A stretch of 64,000 bases of DNA from Desulfomonile sp963700305 (lineage in GTDB: Bacteria > Desulfobacterota > Desulfomonilia > Desulfomonilales > Desulfomonilaceae): the NCBI GenBank assembly GCA_963700305.1, contig CAVOXB010000011.1, positions 248,001-312,000 on the forward strand, in the 5' to 3' direction. Each line of letters starts with the position of its first letter. The first letter of the stretch is position 1. Below are positions 45,679 through 54,337 of this stretch, one piece after another. The position numbers and the translations under genes are program-made. A model generated the notes under the pieces. The model was given only the letters and a program-made list of their open reading frames with translations, did no database searches and was not told the origin of the DNA.

Positions 45679-46104
45679 ATGAAACGGAAACTGGCATTCG
45701 GTATCATAATCTGCTGGCTATTGTTGCTCCTTTTTACATTGAACGCGATAGCCAAGGAAATGACCTCAGAGGAAAGATCAATACTCTTTGAAATCAGGAA
45801 AAAAATAGATGAAGTGAAGGAACATTATTCCAAGGGTAAACAAATTGCGGACAGTGTACCGCCCACCACAAAGAGGTCTACTGACACAGATTTGCATCGT
45901 GGTCTTCCTGGTGGCGGAGCGAATCCCAAGACGTACGAATGCAACTCTATTAAGAGATCTCTGGAGTCAGGTCAGGCTGATCTCAGGACCTCTTTGATGC
46001 GAATAAAGGGGCTCCAACCGCTCAGCGAGCAAGCCCGCGGTGAGCTTGACAAGCTGGAAAGTATGGCAATGTATTGGCTGAATGTTCAACTGCAATGCAG
46101 ATAG
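45679..46104 (+). CDS. Secreted hypothetical protein
   Basis: 141 residues. Signal peptide (FGIIICWLLLLLFTLNAIA), then a mostly helical, highly charged mature part (EERSILFEIRKKIDEVKEHY) with two cysteines (YECNSIKR and the final LQCR). No family recognised. The stretch between this stop and the next gene (46105-46314) holds no supported gene. Confidence 0.6.
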   Translation: MKRKLAFGIIICWLLLLLFTLNAIAKEMTSEERSILFEIRKKIDEVKEHYSKGKQIADSVPPTTKRSTDTDLHRGLPGGGANPKTYECNSIKRSLESGQADLRTSLMRIKGLQPLSEQARGELDKLESMAMYWLNVQLQCR

Positions 46105-46314
46105 CGCCACGGTAATGTTCTGCTGACCACTGATGGGACTTATGGCTGAGACTGCCACGGTTATGGGGAAACATTGACCTGCCATGTGGAATTTTACGTG
46201 TTCGATTCCGAAAAGAATCGACTTCTCCCGCAGCCAAACCTGATTCCAGCCCAGGGAACAAGTAAGAGAAGTAGACATGGTCGGCTGCAGGCGCTCTTTG
46301 GCAAATCAATTTTG

Positions 46315-46935
46315 ATGGAAAACATACTCAAAAGATTGATCGACATGATAGCTTCCGCATTGGGGCTTGTTTTGTTTTCTCCCGTGCTTTGCCTCATCAG
46401 TCTGACAATTTTGCTGGTTGATGGACGCCCGGTTTTTTTTCGCCAGGTGCGACCCGGTCTGAAAGGGGCTCCGTTCACGCTGATCAAATTCAGGACCATG
46501 AGGCAAGCCGTCGAGTACGGAGAAACTCTGCCTGATTCTGAGAGGCTTACCCGATTAGGCCGATTCTTGAGAAAAGCAAGCCTCGACGAACTGCCGCAAT
46601 TGTGGAATGTGATAAAGGGTGACCTCAGCCTTGTCGGACCGCGACCCCTTCTCATGCAATATCTCCCGCTCTATTCGCGGGTACAGATGCGACGACACGA
46701 GGTAAAACCCGGAATAACCGGCTGGGCTCAAATAAATGGTCGAAACGCAATAAGCTGGGAAGAAAAGCTAAGTTATGACGTATGGTATGTTGACAACCGA
46801 TCTCTATTTCTCGATCTAAAGATTCTGATGATCACCCTTCTGAAAGTGGTTCTTAGAGAAGGAATAACTCCATCCGATTCGGAGAACGTTGGGTTTTTTA
46901 CGGGAACTCCTGAGGAGCCGACCAAAAAGACATAG
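46315..46935 (+). CDS. Undecaprenyl-phosphate sugar phosphotransferase (PglC-type)
   Basis: Monotopic phosphoglycosyl transferase starting an oligosaccharide on the lipid carrier. About 206 residues from ATG 46315. One re-entrant membrane helix (IASALGLVLFSPVLCLISLT) precedes FRQVRPGLKGAPFTLIKFRTM, LPQLWNVIKGDLSLVGPRPL with its catalytic Asp-Glu region and WAQINGRNAISWEEKLSYD. Short PglC size without the extra WbaP membrane part. No ribosome site is obvious at the ATG. A tiny frame of 12 codons ending in TGATG just before it could be a coupled leader or a sign of an earlier true start. No other glycosylation gene is nearby. Confidence 0.9.
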   Translation: MENILKRLIDMIASALGLVLFSPVLCLISLTILLVDGRPVFFRQVRPGLKGAPFTLIKFRTMRQAVEYGETLPDSERLTRLGRFLRKASLDELPQLWNVIKGDLSLVGPRPLLMQYLPLYSRVQMRRHEVKPGITGWAQINGRNAISWEEKLSYDVWYVDNRSLFLDLKILMITLLKVVLREGITPSDSENVGFFTGTPEEPTKKT

Positions 46936-46949
46936 GCTCTGATTTCCAG

Positions 46950-47020
46950 CCAAGCGAAGCAATCTCACCTCTTAACAGCGAGGATTTCTTCGACCTTCTT
47001 TCTTCGCAATGACGGCATGT
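46950..47020. repeat. Dispersed palindromic repeat, family A (copy 3, diverged)
   Basis: CCAAGCGAAGCAATCTCACC and CTTTCTTCGCAATGACGG arms flank a diverged centre. It lies in the 352-base gap before the broken ABC binding-protein gene; no gene is seen in that gap. Confidence 0.5.
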
Positions 47021-47287
47021 GATAATGAGGCGGTTTCCTAAGGTGACTGAATGGAAGTCCCAAAGAAAATGATTGTTGACTCGGATAATCTTAGTAAAGT
47101 AATCTCACCATTTGTTGGACAAGCGGACCCATTTCTCATTTTGCATAAAATTCCATAGGTTGGGTAGTGTCGAAGACCCCTCGTCGGAATCTATTCCAGC
47201 GTCGGTAAACCCTCAGAATATTACGCCGCCGCAAGAGACTTAAGGCGTCGCTGAATACATTCATAAATTTCGCAGAGGAAGAAGATT

Positions 47288-48469
47288 GTGAAAATAGTCA
47301 ACCGTTCAATCGCTCTGGCACTGACTTTAGTGAGCTGCTTCTTGGTGGGCCAAGCTTGGTCTGAGAGGTCATTAAAATCGGCGCGGTGATGCCTCTCACG
47401 GGAGTATTTGGCTTCGCCGGCCCTGTTGGAGCTCTTGCCATGGAAGACGCCTTCACAATCGCGAATGAAGAAGGTGGAATCAACGGAAAAAAATCAAATG
47501 GCTTGTGGAAGACGGCCAGTATAAACTGGACGTCGCTACCGCGGCGTTCAAAAGGGTCATGGATCTGGAGAATCCGCTTGTCATGTTCGGAGAAAGCACT
47601 GCGTTGAGCAAGGCCATGGCCCAGGACATTAATCAAAAGTATAAAGTCCTGTACGGTTCCACATCGTTTTCAGGTGAGCTTGCCCAGTCCGGCTTCAATC
47701 CCTACACGTTTGTGGCCGGTCCGACGTATGGGGACATGTTCGCGATATTGCTGAAATACATTGCTAAAGAGCACCCCGGTTCGAAAATAGCTTTCTTTTA
47801 CAGTGATTCAGAATTCGGAAGAGACCCCATAAAATATGGCTCTATTATGGCCGAAAAACTGAGGCTTAAATTGGTAGCAGAAGAGGTCGTGCCGTTGGGG
47901 GCCAAAGATGTGACCGCACAGATCGACGATCTGGAAAGCAAGAAGCCTGATTTTGTTATTTTCCAGGGGTTCCTGTTCGATCCAGTGCCACGGTAATTCA
48001 GAAATGCCGAGAACGCGGCATGAAGTGAACATTCATGGGTACATTCTGGGGAGCTACAAAGTTAATTCTGGACAAGCTGGGTCCATTGGCAGAAGGCTAC
48101 ACAGTAGTGAACCCTTACATGTATTATTGGAACCAGGAAGTGCCCATGATAAGCAAGATCAGGGCGTATACAGAAAAAAAGTATCCAGACGTCCAATACA
48201 GAGACAATTTCTATATGCAAGGCGTGATGAATGCACTTATTGCAATCGAATGCCTAAAGAGAGCGGATAAAGCCGGTGAGCTCAACGGACCGGGTTTGGT
48301 CAAGGCACTTCAGTCACTGGAAGATTTCGACAGTGGTGGATTGTCTGGTCCAACTTCCATAAAGAGTAACAGGTTCCCTGTTGGCCGAGTCTGGAAAGCA
48401 AATGTAGAAAAGAAGATCTACGAGCCGGTCACGGATTGGATCAGACAGGACAAATATGTTGAAAAATAG
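47288..48469 (+). pseudogene. Branched-chain amino acid/amide ABC transporter binding protein (LivJ type), multiply broken
   Basis: Periplasmic solute-binding protein of the type I (Peripla_BP_6) fold. GTG 47288 follows AGAGGAAG; a signal peptide (VNRSIALALTLVSCFLVGQA) is followed by KIGAVMPLTGVFGFAG, DLENPLVMFGESTALSKAMA, FYSDSEFGRDPIKYGSIMAE and WKANVEKKIYEPVTDW. At least three frame changes are needed: about 47366 (two extra bases), 47487-47493 (run of seven A, eight expected, giving GKKIKWLVEDGQ) and about 47990; an additional in-frame TGA lies near 48023. So many lesions suggest true decay. No permease or ATPase gene follows. Confidence 0.8.
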
Positions 48470-48625
48470 CGCATTCCGAAGGTCAGCCGTTCTCTTGCGG
48501 GGGAAGATTTTCGCTCAGAAGAGCCATTGAGCCGAGGGTTGGGGCGCTCTACGTAGCTTGATCCAGGAAGAGCGACATGGCACGGACTAGGCGGGCAATA
48601 GGGCTATGAGGAGGAGCAACTAGGC

Positions 48626-50104
48626 TTATAGGGTGTGAGCGAAATCATTGTAGTTCATCAAGGCAAGGATGGTAGATATTCTGACCTTCTTGTCAAACAC
48701 ATGCGGCAGTATTCTTATGATAAACCTGGAGCGCTCCACGTTACCGGAAATCAGTAATGTCGCGAGTCGAAGGGCAAAAAGAATGCGATACCCCAATTTC
48801 ACCGGATCGAATTCATTAGAACTTTTCCAGAAGTCCCCCGCCCAGTAGTGCGTAAGCTTCTTCAATATCGAGTCAAAAGAATAGACTGATCTCATGACCC
48901 TCCTGTATCCCTGAAGCAGATCCTCTGGAGACATGCTGGCAGGCGAAAAGACAACATGTTGCGTGTCATATTTGCTCCAGTCTCTGTGCAGAATTCTCCC
49001 CTCTTCTTCAAGACGTTTGAACAGCTTGGTTCCCGGAAAGGGAGTGAGAATATTGATCAACGGCATTAACAGGTTTGATTCTCGAATAAAACTTATAAGT
49101 TCATCAAATGTCGCTTCGGAGTCAAAATCGTAACCCACGATGAATGAACTGTGAACTAATATCCCATGCGCTTGAATTTTTCTAATTGCTTCAAAGAAGT
49201 TGTGTCGTCTATTAATCCCCTTGTGCATCATGGCAAGGTTGTCGTCGGATATCGATTCAAAGCCGATAAAGATCGCTCCGCACCCGCTCGCCCTCATTAG
49301 TTCGAGTAGCTCAGTCTGCTCCGAAATGTTGATAGACGCCTGGCACATCCAGTTGATGTTTAGTGGCTGGAGAGCCAAAAAAAGCTTTTTGGCGAACCCC
49401 TTGTTGGCGATAATGTTATCGTCGGCAAAAAATATCGCCCTTTTCTTCTTATATGTGTCTAGAGAGCTATTGATATCATGAATCTCCTGGATGACCTGAT
49501 CTACGGTTTTGCTTCTAATCGTCTGTCCGTCGAAGGCGTGCACAGCGCAGAATTCGCAATGGAATGGGCAGCCTTTTGTAGTCTGAACAATATCCAAGAG
49601 GTACCGATCTCTCGAAAGTGATGACCTATCCGGGATGGGAGAAGCCTCTAGATCGGCAAACTTGTCGGTTTTGTAAATCCTCTTCAACTGGCTGTTTTCG
49701 GCGTCTTCCAGGACCCTGTGCCAGCTCTGTTCAGCTTCACCGATTACAACGCTATCACAGTGTGGGAGGGCATCTTCGGGACACATTGAAGGATGTATTC
49801 CGCCTAAGACCGTTTTGGTTCCTTTCGTCCGGTAGGTTTCGGATATCTCATAGGCTCTTTTGGCAAACATCGTCCTCACAGTTATTCCAGCAAGGTCTGC
49901 CTTCCATGTATAGTCAATGTCTTCGATATTTTCGTCGAAGACTCTGATCTCATGTTGTGGAGGGGTTAGGGATGTCAGTGTAGGAATGGCCAGGAGATAT
50001 GAAATAAATTTCTTGGAAAGGAGAAATGACATGCCAAACTTGTAATCGTAGAAACTCCTTTGAGAATCAGAGCTGTTCCTTGGAATCACTAAAGCTATTT
50101 TCAT
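48626..50104 (-). CDS. B12-binding radical SAM protein with DUF4070-type tail
   Basis: 492 residues. N-terminal cobalamin-binding domain (LTSLTPPQHEIRVFDENIED, TVLGGIHPSMCPEDALPHC), radical SAM core with GCPFHCEFC (CxxxCxxC), FFADDNIIANKGFAKKLF and IFIGFESISDDNLAMMHKG, and a helical C-terminal region (WSKYDTQHVVFSPASMSPED) of the DUF4070 kind. Relatives include hopanoid C-2 methylase and BchE-like cyclases. Lone gene; no hopanoid or pigment genes are near, so the substrate stays open. Confidence 0.87.
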   Translation of the reverse strand: MKIALVIPRNSSDSQRSFYDYKFGMSFLLSKKFISYLLAIPTLTSLTPPQHEIRVFDENIEDIDYTWKADLAGITVRTMFAKRAYEISETYRTKGTKTVLGGIHPSMCPEDALPHCDSVVIGEAEQSWHRVLEDAENSQLKRIYKTDKFADLEASPIPDRSSLSRDRYLLDIVQTTKGCPFHCEFCAVHAFDGQTIRSKTVDQVIQEIHDINSSLDTYKKKRAIFFADDNIIANKGFAKKLFLALQPLNINWMCQASINISEQTELLELMRASGCGAIFIGFESISDDNLAMMHKGINRRHNFFEAIRKIQAHGILVHSSFIVGYDFDSEATFDELISFIRESNLLMPLINILTPFPGTKLFKRLEEEGRILHRDWSKYDTQHVVFSPASMSPEDLLQGYRRVMRSVYSFDSILKKLTHYWAGDFWKSSNEFDPVKLGYRILFALRLATLLISGNVERSRFIIRILPHVFDKKVRISTILALMNYNDFAHTL

Positions 50105-50320
50105 TCTCTATGTTCGCTTCCAACTGAACCTAGAGCCTTGCCGCTTCGGTCCTCATCCTTCGTATCTGAACGCCTGCTTTCAGGTGTCTTCACGAACGAG
50201 AACCGCTGCCAATGAAACAAGGGCGGGTTCCTCCTCCAAATAACACAAGAGCAAAAGGTTAAGCAAGAGTAGCGCATGCCGACTCTTGCCTAAGCCTCAT
50301 GCTAATTTACAAAAAATTAA

Positions 50321-50611
50321 TTACCAGCGGGATCTTGCTCCGCCGGCGCCTCCTCGAGAGTCGGTCTTGGGTTTAGCCTCGTTCACTTTCAGGGTTCGGC
50401 CGTCGAGATCCTTGGAATCCAAACCCTGGATCGCCTTGAGACCTTCCTCGCGGCTTGACATTTCGATGAATCCGAATCCACGTGACCGGGTTGTAAATTG
50501 GTCTACGACTATCTTAGCGGTTTCAACTTCCCCATAGGTGGCGAACAGGCCCTTGAGATCTGCCTCGTTGGAATCGAAGGACAGGTTTCCGACATAGATT
50601 TTGATACTCAT
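50321..50611 (-). CDS. RNA-binding protein with one RRM
   Basis: 96-residue single-RRM protein. RNP2 is IYVGNLSF (residues 5-12), RNP1 is RGFGFIEM (about 43-50); the tail is Gly/Arg-rich (SRGGAGGARSRW). ATG 50611 with AAAGGAG upstream. Such small RRM proteins are frequent in cyanobacteria and deltaproteobacteria and are often cold-induced. The long untranslated stretch upstream would suit that, but no element is proven. Confidence 0.93.
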   Translation of the reverse strand: MSIKIYVGNLSFDSNEADLKGLFATYGEVETAKIVVDQFTTRSRGFGFIEMSSREEGLKAIQGLDSKDLDGRTLKVNEAKPKTDSRGGAGGARSRW

Positions 50612-51156
50612 TCTCTAGCTCCTTTAGAAAAAGCACACCACACGTTTTGCGAGCGTGCGTTTACAGATACGAACAAGGGCTCTTTGTGAACGGGGATAAA
50701 CCGGAGAGAATTACGGCGTGAGGTCCTCGACACGGGTGCCTATGTCCCAGGATCTTAATCCTTGCATGACGCCCGTGGTCCTTGACGAGAGGTCGACTGG
50801 AGAAACACAAGTTAAGGTTCATTTGTTAAATTATGCCATGGAACTACGTTTGTCAAGCGATTCTATCTTTAAACTGAAATTGCTACATTATATCAAATGT
50901 GTATCTTTTCCAGTTAGTAAAGCATTTCCTTTGTATCGGGACCTGACGGACACGAGCAACACCCCTGGACATATACACAGAGGCCTAGCCTGTGCAGTAA
51001 ATGTGAAACTGCTCGCTACTGTTTGAACTGTTGCAAATGTGAAACCAATGTGCGATACGTGCCGAGCTTGAGTTGAAACCTTATTGACCGGCGATTCAGC
51101 CGAAGCCGAGCCGTGGTCAATTGGCGGCTCACTCTAATCATTGATGAGGAATTGAT
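50612..51156. other. 545-base gene-poor stretch
   Basis: It includes the leader of the RRM gene on the minus strand. It is AT-rich around 50820-50940. I see no frame with both a ribosome site and protein-like composition. Confidence 0.4.
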
Positions 51157-51276
51157 ATGAAACGAATCATACCACCAAAAACGACTGTCTTTATCTCCGA
51201 TTTCTCCAAGACCCTTCAGGGGGAGATTTGCCGACGCTACCGCGCACAAGCCACTCCTGAAAATATCGGATACTGA
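51157..51276 (+). CDS. Candidate short protein, 39 residues
   Basis: ATG 51157 with AGGA 7 bases upstream; sequence MKRIIPPKTTVFISDFSK, TLQGEICRRYRAQAT, PENIGY. Basic and compact, no motif. It may be the start of a decayed gene; the following 250 bases contain no continuation. Confidence 0.28.
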   Translation: MKRIIPPKTTVFISDFSKTLQGEICRRYRAQATPENIGY

Positions 51277-51524
51277 ACTTCGCGAATTCTTGGATGCCGT
51301 TGACCTGGCTTCTGCGTTCGGTCTTAATGATTAGCGTTGCCAGGGTCCAATGTGTCGGGTTGGTCGCAACATAAACGTTATGACGCAATTTGTGAGATGT
51401 GTTTCCCGTTCATAAGGGGACGCGCATAGCGCCGGTAATCGCATAAAGGCAACAGGTTCAGCCAAAAGGTTGGCGAATCACTCTAGAGCATCATAGTCCG
51501 CATTCCATGAAAACTGAACATTCA

Positions 51525-51863
51525 TTAGGCGCTCAGTTGTCTAGCGCACATGTTAGCGATTTCGCATGCGACCTGAAATCCTCTGGAAGTCTTGCCCACA
51601 AAAACCAAATTATGCCTGTTCTTGGAGACTGTCCCGATGTAAATGTAGTGGCCTCCGGCCTTGCCAGTGACAGGAGAGCATGAAAGCCACTCAAAATCGG
51701 GAAATGGCACGTTTTCCGTCTTCTTCTTTCCGATCGCGATTTCGAAATAATCGAGGCTGTCATTTAGACCGAAGCCCGTCAGCGCAGTCATGAGGTCGGC
51801 ATGAACATCTTTGAGCGGCCGTCTGATCAATCGCTCCCCGTCATTCGCTTCGATCATTATCAT
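51525..51863 (-). CDS. Hypothetical protein, 112 residues
   Basis: ATG 51863 (MIMIEANDGERLIRRPLKD) follows AGAGGTGA. Soluble alpha/beta sequence with SLDYFEIAIGKKKTENVPF and GGHYIYIGTVSKNRHNLVF. No signal peptide or known motif. Confidence 0.6.
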   Translation of the reverse strand: MIMIEANDGERLIRRPLKDVHADLMTALTGFGLNDSLDYFEIAIGKKKTENVPFPDFEWLSCSPVTGKAGGHYIYIGTVSKNRHNLVFVGKTSRGFQVACEIANMCARQLSA

Positions 51864-52108
51864 GATTCACCTCTTCCTATAAATAGTTCTCGCACATTTC
51901 AAAGACTCCTCTCTTTCCTGAATCTTATCCAAAACCAGAAAATGGGATGTCGGAAATGGAATTTCTGATGGGCAAGCCAATCCTTAAGTCTTCTTGACAC
52001 ATGAGATCGCAAAAGGATTCACTGAATCCTTTTCAGCTGCAGGGCATCTTATTATAGATGGTACTGTAGATGATTCGCAAACCCCTGGACCAACCCGGAG
52101 TAAATATT

Positions 52109-52319
52109 ATGGACCAAAAAGAAGGACTGTGTACGTGCAACGAAAGAACACCTTGATTTCCGATGTGAGGAAGAAGAAAAAAGGCCGACCGTAGAGGTTT
52201 GGCCGGGCGAAGATGATTTCGCCAAATGGATGGCCTACCATTCGCCCCAAGAAAGGCCTGTGATATGCGCTACGCCCGAATTTAAGGATACGCCGTTTTG
52301 TGGCCTCGGTTATCATTAG
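52109..52319 (+). CDS. Small hypothetical protein, frameshifted
   Basis: ATG 52109 with GGAG 8 bases upstream starts MDQKEGLCTCNE. At about 52140-52155 one extra base must be skipped; the next frame reads KEHLDFRCEEEEKRPTVEV, WPGEDDFAKWMAYHS and ATPEFKDTPFCGLGYH, clearly protein-like, and stops at 52317-52319. Roughly 70 residues, acidic, with four to five cysteines. No family recognised. Confidence 0.42.
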
Positions 52320-52538
52320 GCACGCGCCCGAACGCGAACCTTACTTGTCTGAAAGCACTTATACGAGCCTTCATAACAAAAGAAGATAGCAGTTCTTCAA
52401 CTTTTTTGCATGCAGTCTAACAACTCTAAAATATTAGAATTTGTTCTCGGTTAAACAAATCACTTCACAGTCAGGAGATAATTGTTGGGAACTTCGCCTC
52501 ATCTTGGATGTCTTTTCTGCAACAGAGGAGGCAAAGAT

Positions 52539-52796
52539 ATGCAATCGATAAATGAGTTGATCTCTGTGGCATCAGTCATTTTGGACAACGGCTTCGATTT
52601 ACAGGCCTTCTTGAGCTGGAAACAGACGTCCTTCAGGGCGCTTCGGGCACATTTGGGGTCAGGCCATTATTATACGGAAAATTTCAAGCGAATGGCTGAA
52701 CCCAATGAGCACGGATTGCTTGCAGGAGGAGGCATTCTCCTTGCTGCCAAGGAGCTGCTACATTCTTCTGATGGATCATTCAAAAACCGGAATTGA
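52539..52796 (+). CDS. Hypothetical protein, 85 residues
   Basis: ATG 52539 with GAGGAGG 6-7 bases upstream. MQSINELISVASVILDNGFD, LQAFLSWKQTSFRALRAHLG, GLLAGGGILLAAKELLHSSD. Helical and soluble; the last residues (GSFKNRN) might be a frame-shifted tail. No family recognised. Confidence 0.5.
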   Translation: MQSINELISVASVILDNGFDLQAFLSWKQTSFRALRAHLGSGHYYTENFKRMAEPNEHGLLAGGGILLAAKELLHSSDGSFKNRN

Positions 52797-53044
52797 CAAT
52801 CTCCTTAATTACCTCGGTGTAAGCCTATCATTTTCTGGATTTTTATCTAGTTCAGCCGTGCGTAAAATTTGCACACTAGAGACTCGACGTGTTTATGTCG
52901 CGCTGCAAGGTAGCGAGACCTCCGAGAGTCTCTCGTGTGTGCGAATAGCACCCGAGATGTGGCTATATTTGACCTCATCCATCTCAAGTTTGGCGAATTA
53001 CTGCTGTGGTTTAGACATCTCGAGAGGGCAGGAACCCTGAACTG

Positions 53045-53200
53045 GACCCCGGATCAGATCCCAATGCTGTTGGCCTAAGCCGTCACCCCAAGATTCGCAA
53101 CCTCTTGTCGTCATTCCGTCGAAAGACGGAATCCCGGTCTTTCGCTTTCAGCGAAACTCCGGACTGGATCCCGGCCTTCGCCGGGGTGACGATCACGCCT
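53045..53200. repeat. Dispersed palindromic repeats, family B (copy 3, tandem)
   Basis: Several units in a row: GACCCCGGATCAGATCCC, CGTCATTCCGTCGAAAGACGGAATCCCGG and GGATCCCGGCCTTCGCCGGGGTGACG. They fill much of the gap 52797-53489, in which no other gene is supported. Confidence 0.65.
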
Positions 53201-53489
53201 GCGGCGTGACCGAGGGAATCAGCCTTAATGTCCCCATTCGGGGAATTGGACAAAATCCCTCGCCTTTAGGCGAAGACTTCAGTGGGCCCGAAGGGCCGGA
53301 AGCGTGATTGTTTAGATCTTTTCCGAAGGCGCCCGGCATAGTGGCTTCTAACACTCTGGGACAAGGGATTGTCCTAGCGGCTGCGAAAGCTGGATTAATC
53401 CGGCTGAGAGGAAGAGCCGCAGAAGCCACCGCCTTTCAGCCGGTTGGAGCCTTCACTTTTGCTGCGCCTAACCCTTAACTCTAAATTAC

Positions 53490-53518
53490 TTGATTATAGT
53501 ATAATAACTTGCTATAAT
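53490..53518 (+). promoter_or_regulatory. Strong sigma-70-type promoter
   Basis: TTGATT, 17-base spacer, TATAAT (53513-53518). It lies 24 bases before the start codon at 53543. The best housekeeping promoter seen in the window. Confidence 0.7.
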
Positions 53519-53542
53519 AAAATAGCTTATTGGAGGTTTATC

Positions 53543-54034
53543 ATGCTCAAAGCTTTTGCGGTTGTCATCTCGACGCTTGTCTTTTCTACGGCCGTTGCTG
53601 GCCCGGTATTCTCGTTCGGCGAAAACATTCTGGCCGCAACAGGGCAATATACGTTTTTTATCAAACCTGAGCCCGGCAGCCACACCACCTATTATCAAAA
53701 AATGGTGCCTTGCGTGGCGAAAGACATTGTACCAGTGCCAAAGAGGGTATCCCAAACGTATCCGGTGCCTCTGCCTTCAATACGCAATGTGCCGACTGTG
53801 ATACACGAGACCCCGGTAGGTGCTGCGTGCGGTGCGGGGCCTTGCATAGACTGTTTTCCCAAGCCTTCGGTGAAAAATGCTTCGAAAGAAATGATACTCC
53901 CCAGAATGGTCCCGGTCCGCGTTCCGGGAGTAGAATTTGTTCCGCGGGAAGTGACTCGCAGAGTAATGCTTCCGCAGTGGTTCGCTGTAACTGAAGAGGT
54001 CCTGCCGCCTAAGCAGGTGCGCAAGGTGAGGTGA
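53543..54034 (+). CDS. Secreted hypothetical protein with Val-Pro repeats
   Basis: 163 residues. ATG 53543 with GGAGG upstream. Signal peptide (FAVVISTLVFSTAVAGP), then a mature part rich in VP/PR strands (KMVPCVAKDIVPVPKRV, PVRVPGVEFVPREVTRRVM) that could form a cell-surface fibre or beta structure, with cysteines in AACGAGPCIDCFPKP. Unknown function. A strong promoter and the compact leader suggest high expression. Confidence 0.7.
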   Translation: MLKAFAVVISTLVFSTAVAGPVFSFGENILAATGQYTFFIKPEPGSHTTYYQKMVPCVAKDIVPVPKRVSQTYPVPLPSIRNVPTVIHETPVGAACGAGPCIDCFPKPSVKNASKEMILPRMVPVRVPGVEFVPREVTRRVMLPQWFAVTEEVLPPKQVRKVR

Positions 54035-54337
54035 ACTGAGTGTGAGTGTTTGCTTCAGCTTCCGTGTTTAATCGGGTTTGGCTTCTGTCGCTCCGCATGC
54101 AGCATCCATTGTTAAATGTTGAGTGAGTCCAATTGAGCTCATTGTTCTTGCTCTTCCTTTAAGGAGCGTAGATCGCCAACCCGACCTATTCCCTCATCTA
54201 ATTTTACGCAAATCTTTTCAGTATAGTGAATTTTGAAAAGGCGCTTGCCCGGCGAATCTCTTCAGAAATCGTTTGAATTTCAGCGGCATGAGTGGTAATG
54301 TAACTCGGTTAAAATGTATTGACGCTTGGAGACGTGT

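Noticed and set aside
45679..46935. Exopolysaccharide or glycan cluster around the PglC-like gene
   Set aside because: Only one glycan gene is present; neighbours are a small secreted protein and a broken ABC binding protein.
51016..51388. Two minus-strand frames in the gene-poor region
   Set aside because: No ribosome site and no protein-like pattern; the plus-strand short frame at 51157 is somewhat better and is listed at low confidence.
52705..53040. Plus-strand frame of 111 codons
   Set aside because: Overlaps the better supported gene at 52539 in another frame; no ribosome site; Ser/Leu-rich composition as expected by chance.
53193..53429. Minus-strand frame near the tandem repeats
   Set aside because: It lies on repeat DNA, has no ribosome site, and has low-complexity Pro/Ser content.
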